Positions 17,929 through 25,615 of a stretch of DNA of 57,961 bases are shown one piece after another (position 1 is the stretch's first letter; each line of letters opens with the position of its first letter). The stretch is from positions 1 to 57,961 of the forward strand of contig DVGZ01000112.1 of assembly GCA_018712435.1 (NCBI GenBank), given 5' to 3'. Position numbers and translations under genes: made by a program. Source of the DNA: Candidatus Caccousia avicola. GTDB taxonomy: Bacteria; Bacillota; Clostridia; Oscillospirales; Acutalibacteraceae. Under the pieces are notes generated by a model. It was not told the DNA's origin. It did not search any database and saw only the letters and a list, made by a program, of their open reading frames with translations.

Positions 17929-18645
17929 ATGGAATCTCTTTCCCGCACAGGACGCGGACTGAACGCCAATCAACTCAAACTCATTGCCGTCGCCGCGATG
18001 GTCGTGGACCACTGCACCGCCTTTCTGTTTCCCCTGGTTCCGGGGGCGTGGCTGCTGCGCCTGATCGGAAGGCTGACCGCGCCCATCATGTGCTTTTTCA
18101 TCGCGGAGGGCTTCGCTCACACGTCCAACCTCCGCCGTTACCTGGGACGGCTCCTTGCGGCGGCCGTTGTCTCCCATGTCCCGTTTGTCCTGTGTCATGG
18201 AGGGATGTCCTCCTTTTGGAATACCTCCAGCGTGATGTGGACGCTCTTTCTCGGATTGACCGCGCTGGCCTTCTCCGCCAATCCACGGTATCCGGTCTGG
18301 CTGAAATGTATCGTAGTGCTGGCCTGCTGTGCTCTCGCCTGGCGATCGGATTGGAGCTGGTACGCGATTTTGTGGATTCTGGGGTTCGGCTTGTTTCGCC
18401 AGGATCGCAAGCGCGCTTTCGCCGTTTTTGCGGCGGTCGGCGTCTGCTATGTGGTGAAAGGGTTGTCGGTGCTCAGCCTGTTCACCATCAGCTATTTCGG
18501 GGTTTTCCTCGCCATCCCTCTTCTGCTTCTGTACAACGGAACGCACGGCACGCGGAACCGGGTCCTGCAATATGGGTTTTACTGGTTCTACCCCGCACAT
18601 CTGCTGGCAATCTGGGGGATTTCGCTTCTTCTTCAAACTCCATAA
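17929..18645 (+). CDS. TraX family membrane protein
   Basis: 238 residues with about eight hydrophobic helices and the TraX-type opening LNANQLKLIAVAAMVVDH (13-30). F-plasmid TraX acetylates the pilin N-terminus, but chromosomal members are common in Clostridia and belong to the wider acyltransferase-like membrane family; their substrate is unknown. Two ATGs are near. The one at 17929 has AGGAG at a 10-base spacing, while the one at 17920 lies directly on the SD. The gene is followed by a bidirectional terminator. Confidence 0.8.
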   Translation: MESLSRTGRGLNANQLKLIAVAAMVVDHCTAFLFPLVPGAWLLRLIGRLTAPIMCFFIAEGFAHTSNLRRYLGRLLAAAVVSHVPFVLCHGGMSSFWNTSSVMWTLFLGLTALAFSANPRYPVWLKCIVVLACCALAWRSDWSWYAILWILGFGLFRQDRKRAFAVFAAVGVCYVVKGLSVLSLFTISYFGVFLAIPLLLLYNGTHGTRNRVLQYGFYWFYPAHLLAIWGISLLLQTP

Positions 18646-18663
18646 CAAACATATGACAAGACA

Positions 18664-18706
18664 AACGGGATCGCCGCGCTCTGAAAAAGCCGGGCGATCC
18701 CGTTTT
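18664..18706. terminator. Bidirectional terminator between traX-like gene and rhaM
   Basis: AACGGGATCGCC and GGCGATCCCGTT arms (12 bp, perfect) followed by TT on the plus strand and preceded by an A/T-poor stretch on the other. It lies between convergent genes and would also end the long ech-rhaM transcript. Confidence 0.8.
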
Positions 18707-18713
18707 ATCTTCT

Positions 18714-19028
18714 TTAATCCAAATGAAACACCGGCTGCAAATCCACGCTGACCGGGCTGTTGTCGGGATTGGTCTCCATGATATCCGCCATGTAGTCCCA
18801 CCATTTCCGGCAAATGGCCGTTTGCGCGGACGCGTTCCACTTTTCCTCATCCTCGATCTCCAGATAGCCGAACAGCGTCAGCGTCTCCTGATCCAGGAAA
18901 ATACTGTAGTTGCGTCCTCCATACTCATGAATCATATCCCGCATTTCGGGCCAAAGCTGGTTGTGACGCTTCTCGTATTCCTTTTCAAAGCCGGGGTACA
19001 GCTTCATTTTAAATCCTTTGCGAATCAT
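18714..19028 (-). CDS. rhaM: L-rhamnose mutarotase
   Basis: 104 residues, full length for RhaM. It matches the family from end to end: MIRKGF start, EYEKRHNQLWPEM with the active-site His, NYSIFLD, CRKWWDYMADIM and NPDNSPVS. RhaM interconverts alpha- and beta-L-rhamnose for catabolism. No other rhamnose gene is in the window. Its ATG lies 22 bases after the echF stop with its own SD (GGAAGGAG), so it is likely transcribed with the hydrogenase genes, which is unexpected. Confidence 0.9.
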   Translation of the reverse strand: MIRKGFKMKLYPGFEKEYEKRHNQLWPEMRDMIHEYGGRNYSIFLDQETLTLFGYLEIEDEEKWNASAQTAICRKWWDYMADIMETNPDNSPVSVDLQPVFHLD

Positions 19029-19050
19029 AAACGGCTCCTTCCTTTGCTTC

Positions 19051-19644
19051 TCAGCGAAGTGTCAGGCATTTTTTCGGACAAGCGGAAACGCACACGCCGC
19101 AGCCGACGCAAGCCTGCTCGTCAAGCGACCATGTCTTGGCCGCGCGATCCACGGAAATGGCTCCCTGCGGACATTTTTTCGCACAGAGGGTGCAATACAC
19201 GCAGGCGGAACTGTCGTTGACCGGCTTACCCTCCGGCTGCGCGGCGGCTGGGGCGGCCTGCTGGGAGGATTCCTCCTTCTGGCCGGGAAGCGGGAAACCG
19301 GGACGCGTAAACGTCTCGCTCCATTTTTCCGGCCCCGGTTCAATATAGCCGGGAGCCATGCGCAGACATTTTTTCGGGCAGACATTCACACAGCTGCCGC
19401 ATTGTACGCAGTCAAAGCGGTGGATCGTCCAGGTTCCGGCGGTGCGGCTTGTCTGGATCGCGCCCGGAGGGCAGGAGCGGGCGCACAGGCCGCAGCTGAT
19501 GCAGTCCGCAATCGCAATCTGAATATGACCGCGCATCCGCTCCGGATAGACGGCTGGTTCAAACGGATACCCCGTCGTCACCGGCTTGGAAAACAGGTTT
19601 TTCAGCGCCGTATGCGCAAAGGGCAAAAATCGGATATTCGCCAT
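19051..19644 (-). CDS. echF: Ech hydrogenase ferredoxin subunit EchF with four [4Fe-4S] motifs
   Basis: 197 residues from ATG 19644. Four CxxCxxCxxxCP motifs start at residues 48, 79, 148 and 179. The first pair corresponds to the NuoI/EchF ferredoxin subunit that passes electrons toward EchC. The second pair is a repeat of the first (both end in CPKKCL, with G/K-TW before the second motif) joined by an Ala/Pro/Gln-rich linker (about 116-143). EchF normally has two clusters. A GTG at 19653 overlaps the echE stop, but the ATG has GAGAGG at better spacing. Last ech subunit; rhaM follows. Confidence 0.88.
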   Translation of the reverse strand: MANIRFLPFAHTALKNLFSKPVTTGYPFEPAVYPERMRGHIQIAIADCISCGLCARSCPPGAIQTSRTAGTWTIHRFDCVQCGSCVNVCPKKCLRMAPGYIEPGPEKWSETFTRPGFPLPGQKEESSQQAAPAAAQPEGKPVNDSSACVYCTLCAKKCPQGAISVDRAAKTWSLDEQACVGCGVCVSACPKKCLTLR

Positions 19645-19649
19645 CTCCG

Positions 19650-20729
19650 TCACCTCTCCGTACAGCTGATGCAGGGATCAATCGTGAGAATCAAAAGCGG
19701 AACGTCGGCAAGCTGACAGCCTTTGAGCAGCTCCAGCATGGGCGGGATGTTGCTCGTGGTGGGCGTGCGCAGACGGAAGCGGTCGAGGAACTTCGTCCCG
19801 TTTGCACGAACGTAATAGACAGCTTCTCCGCGCGGCTGCTCGATCCGCATGAAATACTCCCCGTCCGGATTTCCCTTCACCGGCACGGCGATGGGGCCGT
19901 TCGGCAGCTTGGCCACTGCCTGCCGAATCAGGTGGAACGACTGGAAAATCTCCCGCAGGCGCAGCTCGCACCGCGCGTAGGAATCGCCGTCGGTGAGGAC
20001 AATCGGCTCAAAGGCCAGATCGCCGTATGCCGCATAGCCCAATTTTCTTGCGTCGTAAGGCACGCCGGAGGCCCGCAGCATCGGGCCGACTGCGCCGAGC
20101 TGCACCGCGTCCTCGGGCTTTAGCACACCAAGGCCGTGCAGTCTAGTCCCCACCGTATATTCCCGCAGAAAAGCGTCGGAAACGGGACGCAGATCCTGTT
20201 CCATTCCGTCAATTGTTTGCAGCAGCTGGTGCAGCATGGAAGCGTCCACATCCTTGAGTACGCCGCCCGGCGTATTGACGGAAAAGATCACGCGCCCACC
20301 CGTCGTCAGATCAAACATATCCAGGATTTTTTCCCGCAAACGCCAGGACTGCATAAACAGGCTTTCAAATCCGAGCGCGTCCGCCAGAAGCCCCAGCCAC
20401 AAAAGATGGCTGTGAATCCGGCTCATTTCCATCCAGATGGTGCGCAGGTATTTGGCGCGCGGCGGTACGTCAATGTTCATCACGCGCTCCACAGCCTCGC
20501 AATAGCCCATGCCGTGACCGAAGCTGCAAATCCCGCAGACGCGCTCCGCGATATAGACATATTCTTTATAATCCTTTGTCTCCACCAGCTTTTCGAGTCC
20601 GCGGTGTACAAAGCCGATGCTCGGCACCGCGCCGACCACGACCTCATCCTCGAGAACCAGATCCAGGTGAACCGGCTCGGGAAGAACCGGGTGCTGGGGG
20701 CCAAAGGGGACAATGCTTCGCTTTGCCAT
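19650..20729 (-). CDS. echE: Ech hydrogenase large subunit EchE ([NiFe] site)
   Basis: 359 residues of the NuoD/hydrogenase large-subunit fold. Both nickel-binding pairs are present: RVCGIC (C65, C68) and the terminal DPCISCTER (C353, C356), so this is a true hydrogenase subunit rather than a complex I NuoD. The protein ends at Arg359, three residues after the last ligand, exactly where a maturation protease would cut other large subunits. No C-terminal extension is therefore encoded, as described for CooH and for M. barkeri EchE. It starts 6 bases after echD. Confidence 0.95.
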   Translation of the reverse strand: MAKRSIVPFGPQHPVLPEPVHLDLVLEDEVVVGAVPSIGFVHRGLEKLVETKDYKEYVYIAERVCGICSFGHGMGYCEAVERVMNIDVPPRAKYLRTIWMEMSRIHSHLLWLGLLADALGFESLFMQSWRLREKILDMFDLTTGGRVIFSVNTPGGVLKDVDASMLHQLLQTIDGMEQDLRPVSDAFLREYTVGTRLHGLGVLKPEDAVQLGAVGPMLRASGVPYDARKLGYAAYGDLAFEPIVLTDGDSYARCELRLREIFQSFHLIRQAVAKLPNGPIAVPVKGNPDGEYFMRIEQPRGEAVYYVRANGTKFLDRFRLRTPTTSNIPPMLELLKGCQLADVPLLILTIDPCISCTER

Positions 20730-20735
20730 CCACTC

Positions 20736-21083
20736 TCACCCCTTTTCCTTGAACGGCGTCTCCCGATCGATGCGGTACAGACGGCCATTGTAATCGTGCT
20801 CGATATTCTGGATCTTCACGCCGAACAGCTCGGCGGTTTCGTTTTCCTGCAAGAACGCACAGGGATACATCTGCGTAATGCTCGGGACGGGAGCGTCCTC
20901 GTCCACGACGAGACGAAGCGTCCACATGTCCAGATCCCGCGCAAAGCAATAGCTCAGCTCATACTGTCCCGGCAGGCGCGAGGCGCAGATCTGCACCAGG
21001 CGCATATGGTCCATTTTGAACTGGATGACAGTGGAGAGGAATTGATCCATTTCAATCGGGATAATCTCATTGATCGGCTCCAC
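20736..21083 (-). CDS. echD: Ech hydrogenase subunit EchD (NuoC-like)
   Basis: 115 residues of the 30-kDa/NuoC family, with the typical DLDMWTLRLVVDEDAPVPSITQMYPCAFLQENETAELFGV region split over residues 50-95 and the D/R-rich end. It binds the large subunit without carrying a cofactor. The start is a GTG at 21083 inside the end of echC (17-base overlap), supported by GGAAGGAGGG 7 bases upstream. An ATG 45 bases further up is in frame but has no SD. Confidence 0.87.
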   Translation of the reverse strand: MEPINEIIPIEMDQFLSTVIQFKMDHMRLVQICASRLPGQYELSYCFARDLDMWTLRLVVDEDAPVPSITQMYPCAFLQENETAELFGVKIQNIEHDYNGRLYRIDRETPFKEKG

Positions 21084-21546
21084 GGACAATCCCTCCTTCC
21101 TGTGAAGCGCTGCGGCGCTGGGCCGCATAATCGGCGCGCTTCTGCTCCAGCAGCGCGAGGGCCTTCACGACCCCGTCGATAATGGCCTGCGGTCTGGCCG
21201 CGCATCCCGGAACGTAGATATCCACCGGGATCACCGTATCCACACCGCCCTTAATGTTATAACAGGTCTTGAAAATACCGCCGGTACACGCGCAGATTCC
21301 CACGGCCACAACGACCTTCGGATTCGGCATCTGGCTGTAAATCTGTTTGACGACGCTCTCGCTCTGGCTGTTGATGCCGCCCGTGATCAGCAGAATATCA
21401 GCCTGGAACGGATCGCCCGTGTTGATGATGCCAAAGCGCTCAATATCGTAAACCGGCGTGGTGCAGGCCAGCACCTCAATATCACAGCCGTTGCAGCTGC
21501 TTCCGTCATAGTGAAGCAGCCAGGGAGATTTTGCAAGCTTTCCCAT
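21067..21546 (-). CDS. echC: Ech hydrogenase small subunit EchC (NuoB-like)
   Basis: 159 residues of the NuoB/20-kDa family. The cysteines that hold the proximal [4Fe-4S] cluster are visible: SSCNGCD (C18, C21), GICACTGG and PGCAARP. This subunit hands electrons between the EchF clusters and the NiFe site in EchE. SD-like GGGGGGCGG precedes the ATG. It starts 13 bases after echB and overlaps echD. Confidence 0.93.
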   Translation of the reverse strand: MGKLAKSPWLLHYDGSSCNGCDIEVLACTTPVYDIERFGIINTGDPFQADILLITGGINSQSESVVKQIYSQMPNPKVVVAVGICACTGGIFKTCYNIKGGVDTVIPVDIYVPGCAARPQAIIDGVVKALALLEQKRADYAAQRRSASQEGGIVRGADQ

Positions 21547-21559
21547 GTAACCGCCCCCC

Positions 21560-22423
21560 TTAATGAATCAGCATGAGAATCAGCAGGTTCAGCCCGCCGC
21601 ACAGAAGTGTGACAATCCAGCAGCTGTCAAGCAGCGTTCTCCACTTCACGCGGGCGCAGACGTTATCCCACAGAATCTCCAGAAAATAGACGAACAGGCA
21701 GACGGCAATCGCAAGCGGCCAGCTCCACCAGTTTTCGTTGAGGAAAAACAGGGCTACCAGACCGAGCATCAGAATCATCTCATAATACTCCGCGACATTC
21801 ATGATCGCGAAGGTCGGCCCCGCCATCTCCGTCGTGATGCCCTTGACCATCTCCTGATGCGCATGGTGGCTTGTGGAGAGATCAAACGGGGATTTGCGCA
21901 ATTTGATCGCCGTGATGAAGAAGAATCCCATCAGCATGCCCGGCAGAAACAGCACAGCGCTGTACGGCATGGTGATGATCGTTCCCACATGGAAGGAACC
22001 CGTCGCGAGATAAAAGCCAACGGCCATGAGGAGCGTGAGCGGTTCATAGGCCATCATCTGGATCATCTCGCGCCCCGCGCCAAGCGTGGAAAACGGGGAG
22101 GAATCGCTCGAAGCCGCCATGATGAGGAACATGTCCGCCGTGGTCAGAACGAACAGGCACATCAGAATATCCGCCCCGGCAAACAGCATGCAGCCCGCCA
22201 CGGCAAGGAAAATCAAATAGCTCAGATTCAGCAGGAGCTGCACGCTGTTGACGGCAAACATCTGCTTGGTGAACAGCTTCTGCAAGTCATAGAAGGGCTG
22301 AAGCAGCGGCGGGCCCTTGCGGCCCTGCATCCGGGCGCTGATAATACGGTCCACACCGTCCAAAAGGCCGCCCAGGAAGGGAGCAAACAGCAGATACGCG
22401 ACAACGGAAACCACCTGTATCAT
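21560..22423 (-). CDS. echB: Ech hydrogenase membrane subunit EchB (NuoH-like)
   Basis: 287 residues with about eight transmembrane helices and NuoH signatures: the LLDGVDRIISARMQGRKGPPLLQPFYD loop in two parts near residues 20-46, and later the acidic SPFDLSTSHHAHQEMVKG loop. It links the peripheral hydrogenase arm to the ion-pumping arm. The ATG at 22423 overlaps the echA stop (ATGA) and has GGGAGG 6 bases upstream, so the longer TTG-initiated version is unlikely. Confidence 0.92.
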   Translation of the reverse strand: MIQVVSVVAYLLFAPFLGGLLDGVDRIISARMQGRKGPPLLQPFYDLQKLFTKQMFAVNSVQLLLNLSYLIFLAVAGCMLFAGADILMCLFVLTTADMFLIMAASSDSSPFSTLGAGREMIQMMAYEPLTLLMAVGFYLATGSFHVGTIITMPYSAVLFLPGMLMGFFFITAIKLRKSPFDLSTSHHAHQEMVKGITTEMAGPTFAIMNVAEYYEMILMLGLVALFFLNENWWSWPLAIAVCLFVYFLEILWDNVCARVKWRTLLDSCWIVTLLCGGLNLLILMLIH

Positions 22424-24312
22424 ACGGCACCTCCCACAATCAGGCAAAGCATCACGATGAGCAGACCCGAGGAGAAGATCACCGACGGGCGCATCAGGCG
22501 GCGCATGCCGAACTCAAAGCGCAGATACCAGTTGGAGAGATAGAGGTGCTCCGGCTCCCCGTAGCTGTTGACGAAATAGGTGTTGTCCCCCATATTCGCG
22601 CCGCCCATATAGATCGGAACGTACACGCGCCGCGCCGACCGTGTGACAAGGAACATCATGGTGGGCACAAAGAGGACGGAGATCAGCATGACCGCCATGG
22701 TGGTGAGAACGCTCATGGACAGCACCTCATGCGCGGAACCGAAGATTTGCAGCACGATCGGCGTCACAACCTGACGCTCCAGCAGCGGGAACAGCAGGCA
22801 GAGCAGTACCACACAGACAGAATGAATGAACATGGAAATATATTGATCCGTTTTGGTGATATCTTTGGCCTCCGCCTTGGTGTGATGGATCGAGATCAGC
22901 TTGGCCAGCCACTTCGTCCAGTAGAGCATCGTTGTGGCGCTGCCGTAGGCGAGGAACAGCACGAGCAGCACGTCTCCCGCGTCGACAAAGGCTTTGAGCG
23001 CCACCCATTTGGAAATCAGCATACCGAACGGGGCGAGATACATTCCCGCGATTCCGATACCCATGATATACGTCAGCTTCGGCAGGCGCAGGATCAGGCC
23101 GTGCATGTCCTCAATATCGCGCGAGCCGAGAATATTTTCGATGGAACCAACCGCCTGGAACAGCATGGATTTGCTGACGGCGTGAAAAATCATCAAAAGG
23201 ACAGCCGCCCAGATCGTCTCCTCCTTGCCGATTCCGGCACAGGCGACAATCAGGCCGAGATTGGAGATTGTGGAGAAGGCCAGCACCTTTTTGCCATCGT
23301 TCTGCGCAATCGCCATCATGCTGCATGCGATAAAGGTAAAGCCTCCAATCAGGGAAACCATCGTGCCGCCCATCGTTCCCGCCATTGCGGGGGAAAGGCG
23401 GATCAGCAGATACACGCCCGCCTTGACCATCGTGGCGCTGTGCAGCAGGGCGCTCGACGGCGTGGGAGCCACCATCGCCCCCAGCAGCCAGGAGGAAAAC
23501 GGCAGCTGGGCGGATTTGGTCAGCCCTGCCAGAGCCAGCAGCGCGATCGGGATCGGCGCTCCGACCCGCACAACCTCCTCCAGCTGCACCGTGCCGAGCG
23601 TCGCCGCCGAAATGGCAATCGCAATGGCAAAGCCAAGACCGCCCAAAAGGTTCATCCACAGCGCGCGGAAGCTGTTGTGCACCGCTTCCTCCGTGCGGGT
23701 GTAGCCGATCAACAGGAAGGAGATAACGCTGGTGATCTCCCAGAAGAAATACATCCACACCAGATTTCCGGACAGGACAAGGCCGAACATCGCGCCCAGA
23801 AACAGAAACAGCATCGAGAGGAAAAAGCCGGTGCGATTCCGGTATTCCGTGTGATGATGGTGGTACGCCTTCATGTAGCCGACCGCGTAAATGCAGATCA
23901 GCCCGCCGACAAAAGCCGCTATTACCGTCATCAGCATCGAGAGCCCGTCCACCTGCATGTGGCTCGCAGGCTCGACCGGGAAAGTTGTCTCCGCCCAGAT
24001 CATCAGCCCTGTCTGCCCAACGGAGAGCAGAATCACCGGGTACTTGCGGTGTACGATGCTCAGATAGACAATCAGCGCCATGAGCAGAAGCTCCCCGCCG
24101 AGCATCAGATGATCGATCAGCTCGGTTTCCTCATAAAAGCTCATAACCCCGCCGCCGGACAGCAGCCACTGGGCCAGCAGCACAACGGACAGCACCATGA
24201 CGCCGCCCGCCCCCACATAGACGAGAGGGCCCCGGACGCGCTCCGATTTGAGGAAGGGGATCAACACCGCGATGAGTACGGGCCAGACGATGAGAAAAGG
24301 AATCACACCCAT
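22420..24312 (-). CDS. echA: Ech hydrogenase ion-translocating subunit EchA (NuoL/M-like)
   Basis: 630 residues with about 16 hydrophobic helices. The proton-conducting antiporter domain includes NLVWMYFFWEITSVISFLLIG (near 125-145), the Lys-bearing KSAQLPFSSWLLGAM, and HSATMVKAGVYLL. A second Lys/His-rich stretch around helix TM8-12 completes the channel. The ATG at 24312 has AAGGAGG at 6 bases; two earlier in-frame ATGs lie on or before the SD. First gene of the ech operon, reading away from hypA. Confidence 0.93.
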   Translation of the reverse strand: MGVIPFLIVWPVLIAVLIPFLKSERVRGPLVYVGAGGVMVLSVVLLAQWLLSGGGVMSFYEETELIDHLMLGGELLLMALIVYLSIVHRKYPVILLSVGQTGLMIWAETTFPVEPASHMQVDGLSMLMTVIAAFVGGLICIYAVGYMKAYHHHHTEYRNRTGFFLSMLFLFLGAMFGLVLSGNLVWMYFFWEITSVISFLLIGYTRTEEAVHNSFRALWMNLLGGLGFAIAIAISAATLGTVQLEEVVRVGAPIPIALLALAGLTKSAQLPFSSWLLGAMVAPTPSSALLHSATMVKAGVYLLIRLSPAMAGTMGGTMVSLIGGFTFIACSMMAIAQNDGKKVLAFSTISNLGLIVACAGIGKEETIWAAVLLMIFHAVSKSMLFQAVGSIENILGSRDIEDMHGLILRLPKLTYIMGIGIAGMYLAPFGMLISKWVALKAFVDAGDVLLVLFLAYGSATTMLYWTKWLAKLISIHHTKAEAKDITKTDQYISMFIHSVCVVLLCLLFPLLERQVVTPIVLQIFGSAHEVLSMSVLTTMAVMLISVLFVPTMMFLVTRSARRVYVPIYMGGANMGDNTYFVNSYGEPEHLYLSNWYLRFEFGMRRLMRPSVIFSSGLLIVMLCLIVGGAV

Positions 24313-24354
24313 AACCATCCTCCTTCTTTGTCCCAAACGGATGGATAATCGCAG

Positions 24355-24391
24355 AAAAGCCCCCGTTCCGGTCTGGTCCGGCGGGGCTTTT
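24355..24391 (-). promoter_or_regulatory. Leader hairpin of the ech operon (possible attenuator)
   Basis: In the 5' leader of echA, AAAAGCCCC pairs with GGGGCTTTT around an inner CCGG/CCGG, followed by CTTTTCTG on the minus strand. It lies between the promoter and the echA SD, a place where a partial terminator could control the operon. Confidence 0.5.
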
Positions 24392-24433
24392 CACGTCTCC
24401 GGGTGGGACACTGTCAATGTGTAAAGTAATTTC

Positions 24434-24462
24434 ATTATAGACCTAACTTTTTTGTTTTACAA
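24434..24462 (-). promoter_or_regulatory. Promoter of the ech operon
   Basis: Minus strand TTGTAA (24462-24457), 17-base spacer, TATAAT (24439-24434), about 120 bases upstream of echA. No second promoter was seen within the operon. Confidence 0.65.
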
Positions 24463-24527
24463 GATCGTTTCTTGGCAATTATTTTCTTTTTCTGCAATTT
24501 TTTTGTGTCTTTCTTATGGATTTCGTA

Positions 24528-24556
24528 TGGAATTCCACGCCGGAGCGTGCTACAAT
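24528..24556 (+). promoter_or_regulatory. Probable promoter of the hyp operon
   Basis: TACAAT (24551-24556) lies 58 bases before hypA. A weak -35 (TGGAAT, 17-base spacer) falls inside a perfect 10-base palindrome TGGAATTCCA (24528-24537), which could be a regulator site. Confidence is limited by the poor -35 match. Confidence 0.45.
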
Positions 24557-24613
24557 AAGTTCTGCAACCGGCGGCATGAACCGCCTGTCTGCCCGATGAA
24601 AGGAGGGGTTCCC

Positions 24614-24955
24614 GTGCATGAGCTGGCCGTCACACAGAATATTTTGGAAATTTCACTCAATGCCGCGCAGGAGCAGGGCGCGGTCCGGATCCGCGCCATC
24701 CGTCTCAGCATCGGCCCCTTCTGCGGCATCGTGCCGGAATGCATTCAGATCTATCTGGATGTGCTTGCGAAGGGAACCGCCGCCGAGGGCGCGAAGATAG
24801 AAGCCACGCTGCTTCCCCTGCGCGTGCGGTGCCGCGACTGCGGCAAAGAAAGCGAAATCTCCCGCACCCATATCGCGTGTCCGTCCTGCGGAAGCCTGCG
24901 GCTGGAACGCCTGTCCGGGAGGGAATTTACAGTGGAAAGTCTGGAGGTCGATTAA
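24614..24955 (+). CDS. hypA: Hydrogenase nickel insertion protein HypA
   Basis: 113 residues beginning with the invariant Met-His-Glu (start codon GTG, then CAT GAG), which binds nickel. A structural zinc site is made by C73, C76, C89 and C92 (CRDCG ... CPSCG). HypA works with HypB to load Ni into the large subunit. The GTG start is fixed by the MHE motif and by AGGAGGGG just upstream; the nearby ATG is in another frame. First of six hyp genes. Confidence 0.95.
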   Translation: MHELAVTQNILEISLNAAQEQGAVRIRAIRLSIGPFCGIVPECIQIYLDVLAKGTAAEGAKIEATLLPLRVRCRDCGKESEISRTHIACPSCGSLRLERLSGREFTVESLEVD

Positions 24956-24958
24956 GCC

Positions 24959-25615
24959 ATGGAAATCAAAGTGATGCATCAGGTGATGGAGTGGAATCAG
25001 GACGTGAGCGCGCAGGTGCGCGCCCTGCTGCGGGAAAAACGGGTCTGTCTGATCAACGTCATGGGAAGCCCCGGCACGGGAAAGACAAGCCTTATCACCT
25101 CCCTGATCGCACAGCTTCGCAATACCTTTTCCATCGGCGTCATCGAAGGGGATATCACGGGGCAGATTGACGCGGAAAAAATCGCCGCCCTGCGCATTCC
25201 CGCCGTCCAGCTCAACACGGACGGCGCGTGCCACATTGAGGCCATGAGCATTCAAAACATTCTGCCGCACTTTGATCTGGACGCTCTGGACGTGCTGTTT
25301 GTGGAAAACATCGGCAACCTTGTCTGCCCCGCCGAATTTGACATCGGGGAAAACTTCCGGATCACCGTTTTGAGCATCCCCGAGGGCGACGATAAGGTGA
25401 AAAAATATCCGCTCATGTTCACGGACACCGATTGTCTGGTGCTCAGCAAGTGCGACATGCTGCCGTATTTTGATTTTAACACCAAAACCGTGCGCGAGGA
25501 TTACCGGGGCGTGAACCCGGAAGGGCCGCTGTTCTTCGTCTCCAACCGCACCGGGGACGGCGTGGCGGAGCTGGCCGAGCATCTGCGCGATCGCATCCGC
25601 CGGGAGCTGGCATGA
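24959..25615 (+). CDS. hypB: Hydrogenase nickel incorporation GTPase HypB
   Basis: 218 residues of a SIMIBI GTPase. P-loop GSPGTGKTS (36-44), EGDITGQIDAEK, the metal-site Cys-His near DGACHIEA (about 90) and SKCDMLPYF. It lacks the His-rich or CxxCGC N-terminal nickel-storage segment found in some HypB proteins. GTP hydrolysis drives nickel transfer with HypA. It begins 3 bases after hypA and its stop overlaps hypF (ATGA). Confidence 0.95.
   Translation: MEIKVMHQVMEWNQDVSAQVRALLREKRVCLINVMGSPGTGKTSLITSLIAQLRNTFSIGVIEGDITGQIDAEKIAALRIPAVQLNTDGACHIEAMSIQNILPHFDLDALDVLFVENIGNLVCPAEFDIGENFRITVLSIPEGDDKVKKYPLMFTDTDCLVLSKCDMLPYFDFNTKTVREDYRGVNPEGPLFFVSNRTGDGVAELAEHLRDRIRRELA

Noticed and set aside
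20736..20830. Possibility that the cluster is complex I rather than a hydrogenase
   Set aside because: EchE keeps both CxxC nickel-ligand pairs, gene order is echABCDEF and hyp genes lie next to it.
22546..24348. 600-codon plus-strand frame opposite echA
   Set aside because: His/Arg/Gln-rich complement of a membrane protein gene.
24614..24620. ATG at 24618 as hypA start
   Set aside because: It is out of frame; the GTG at 24614 gives the required Met-His-Glu N-terminus.
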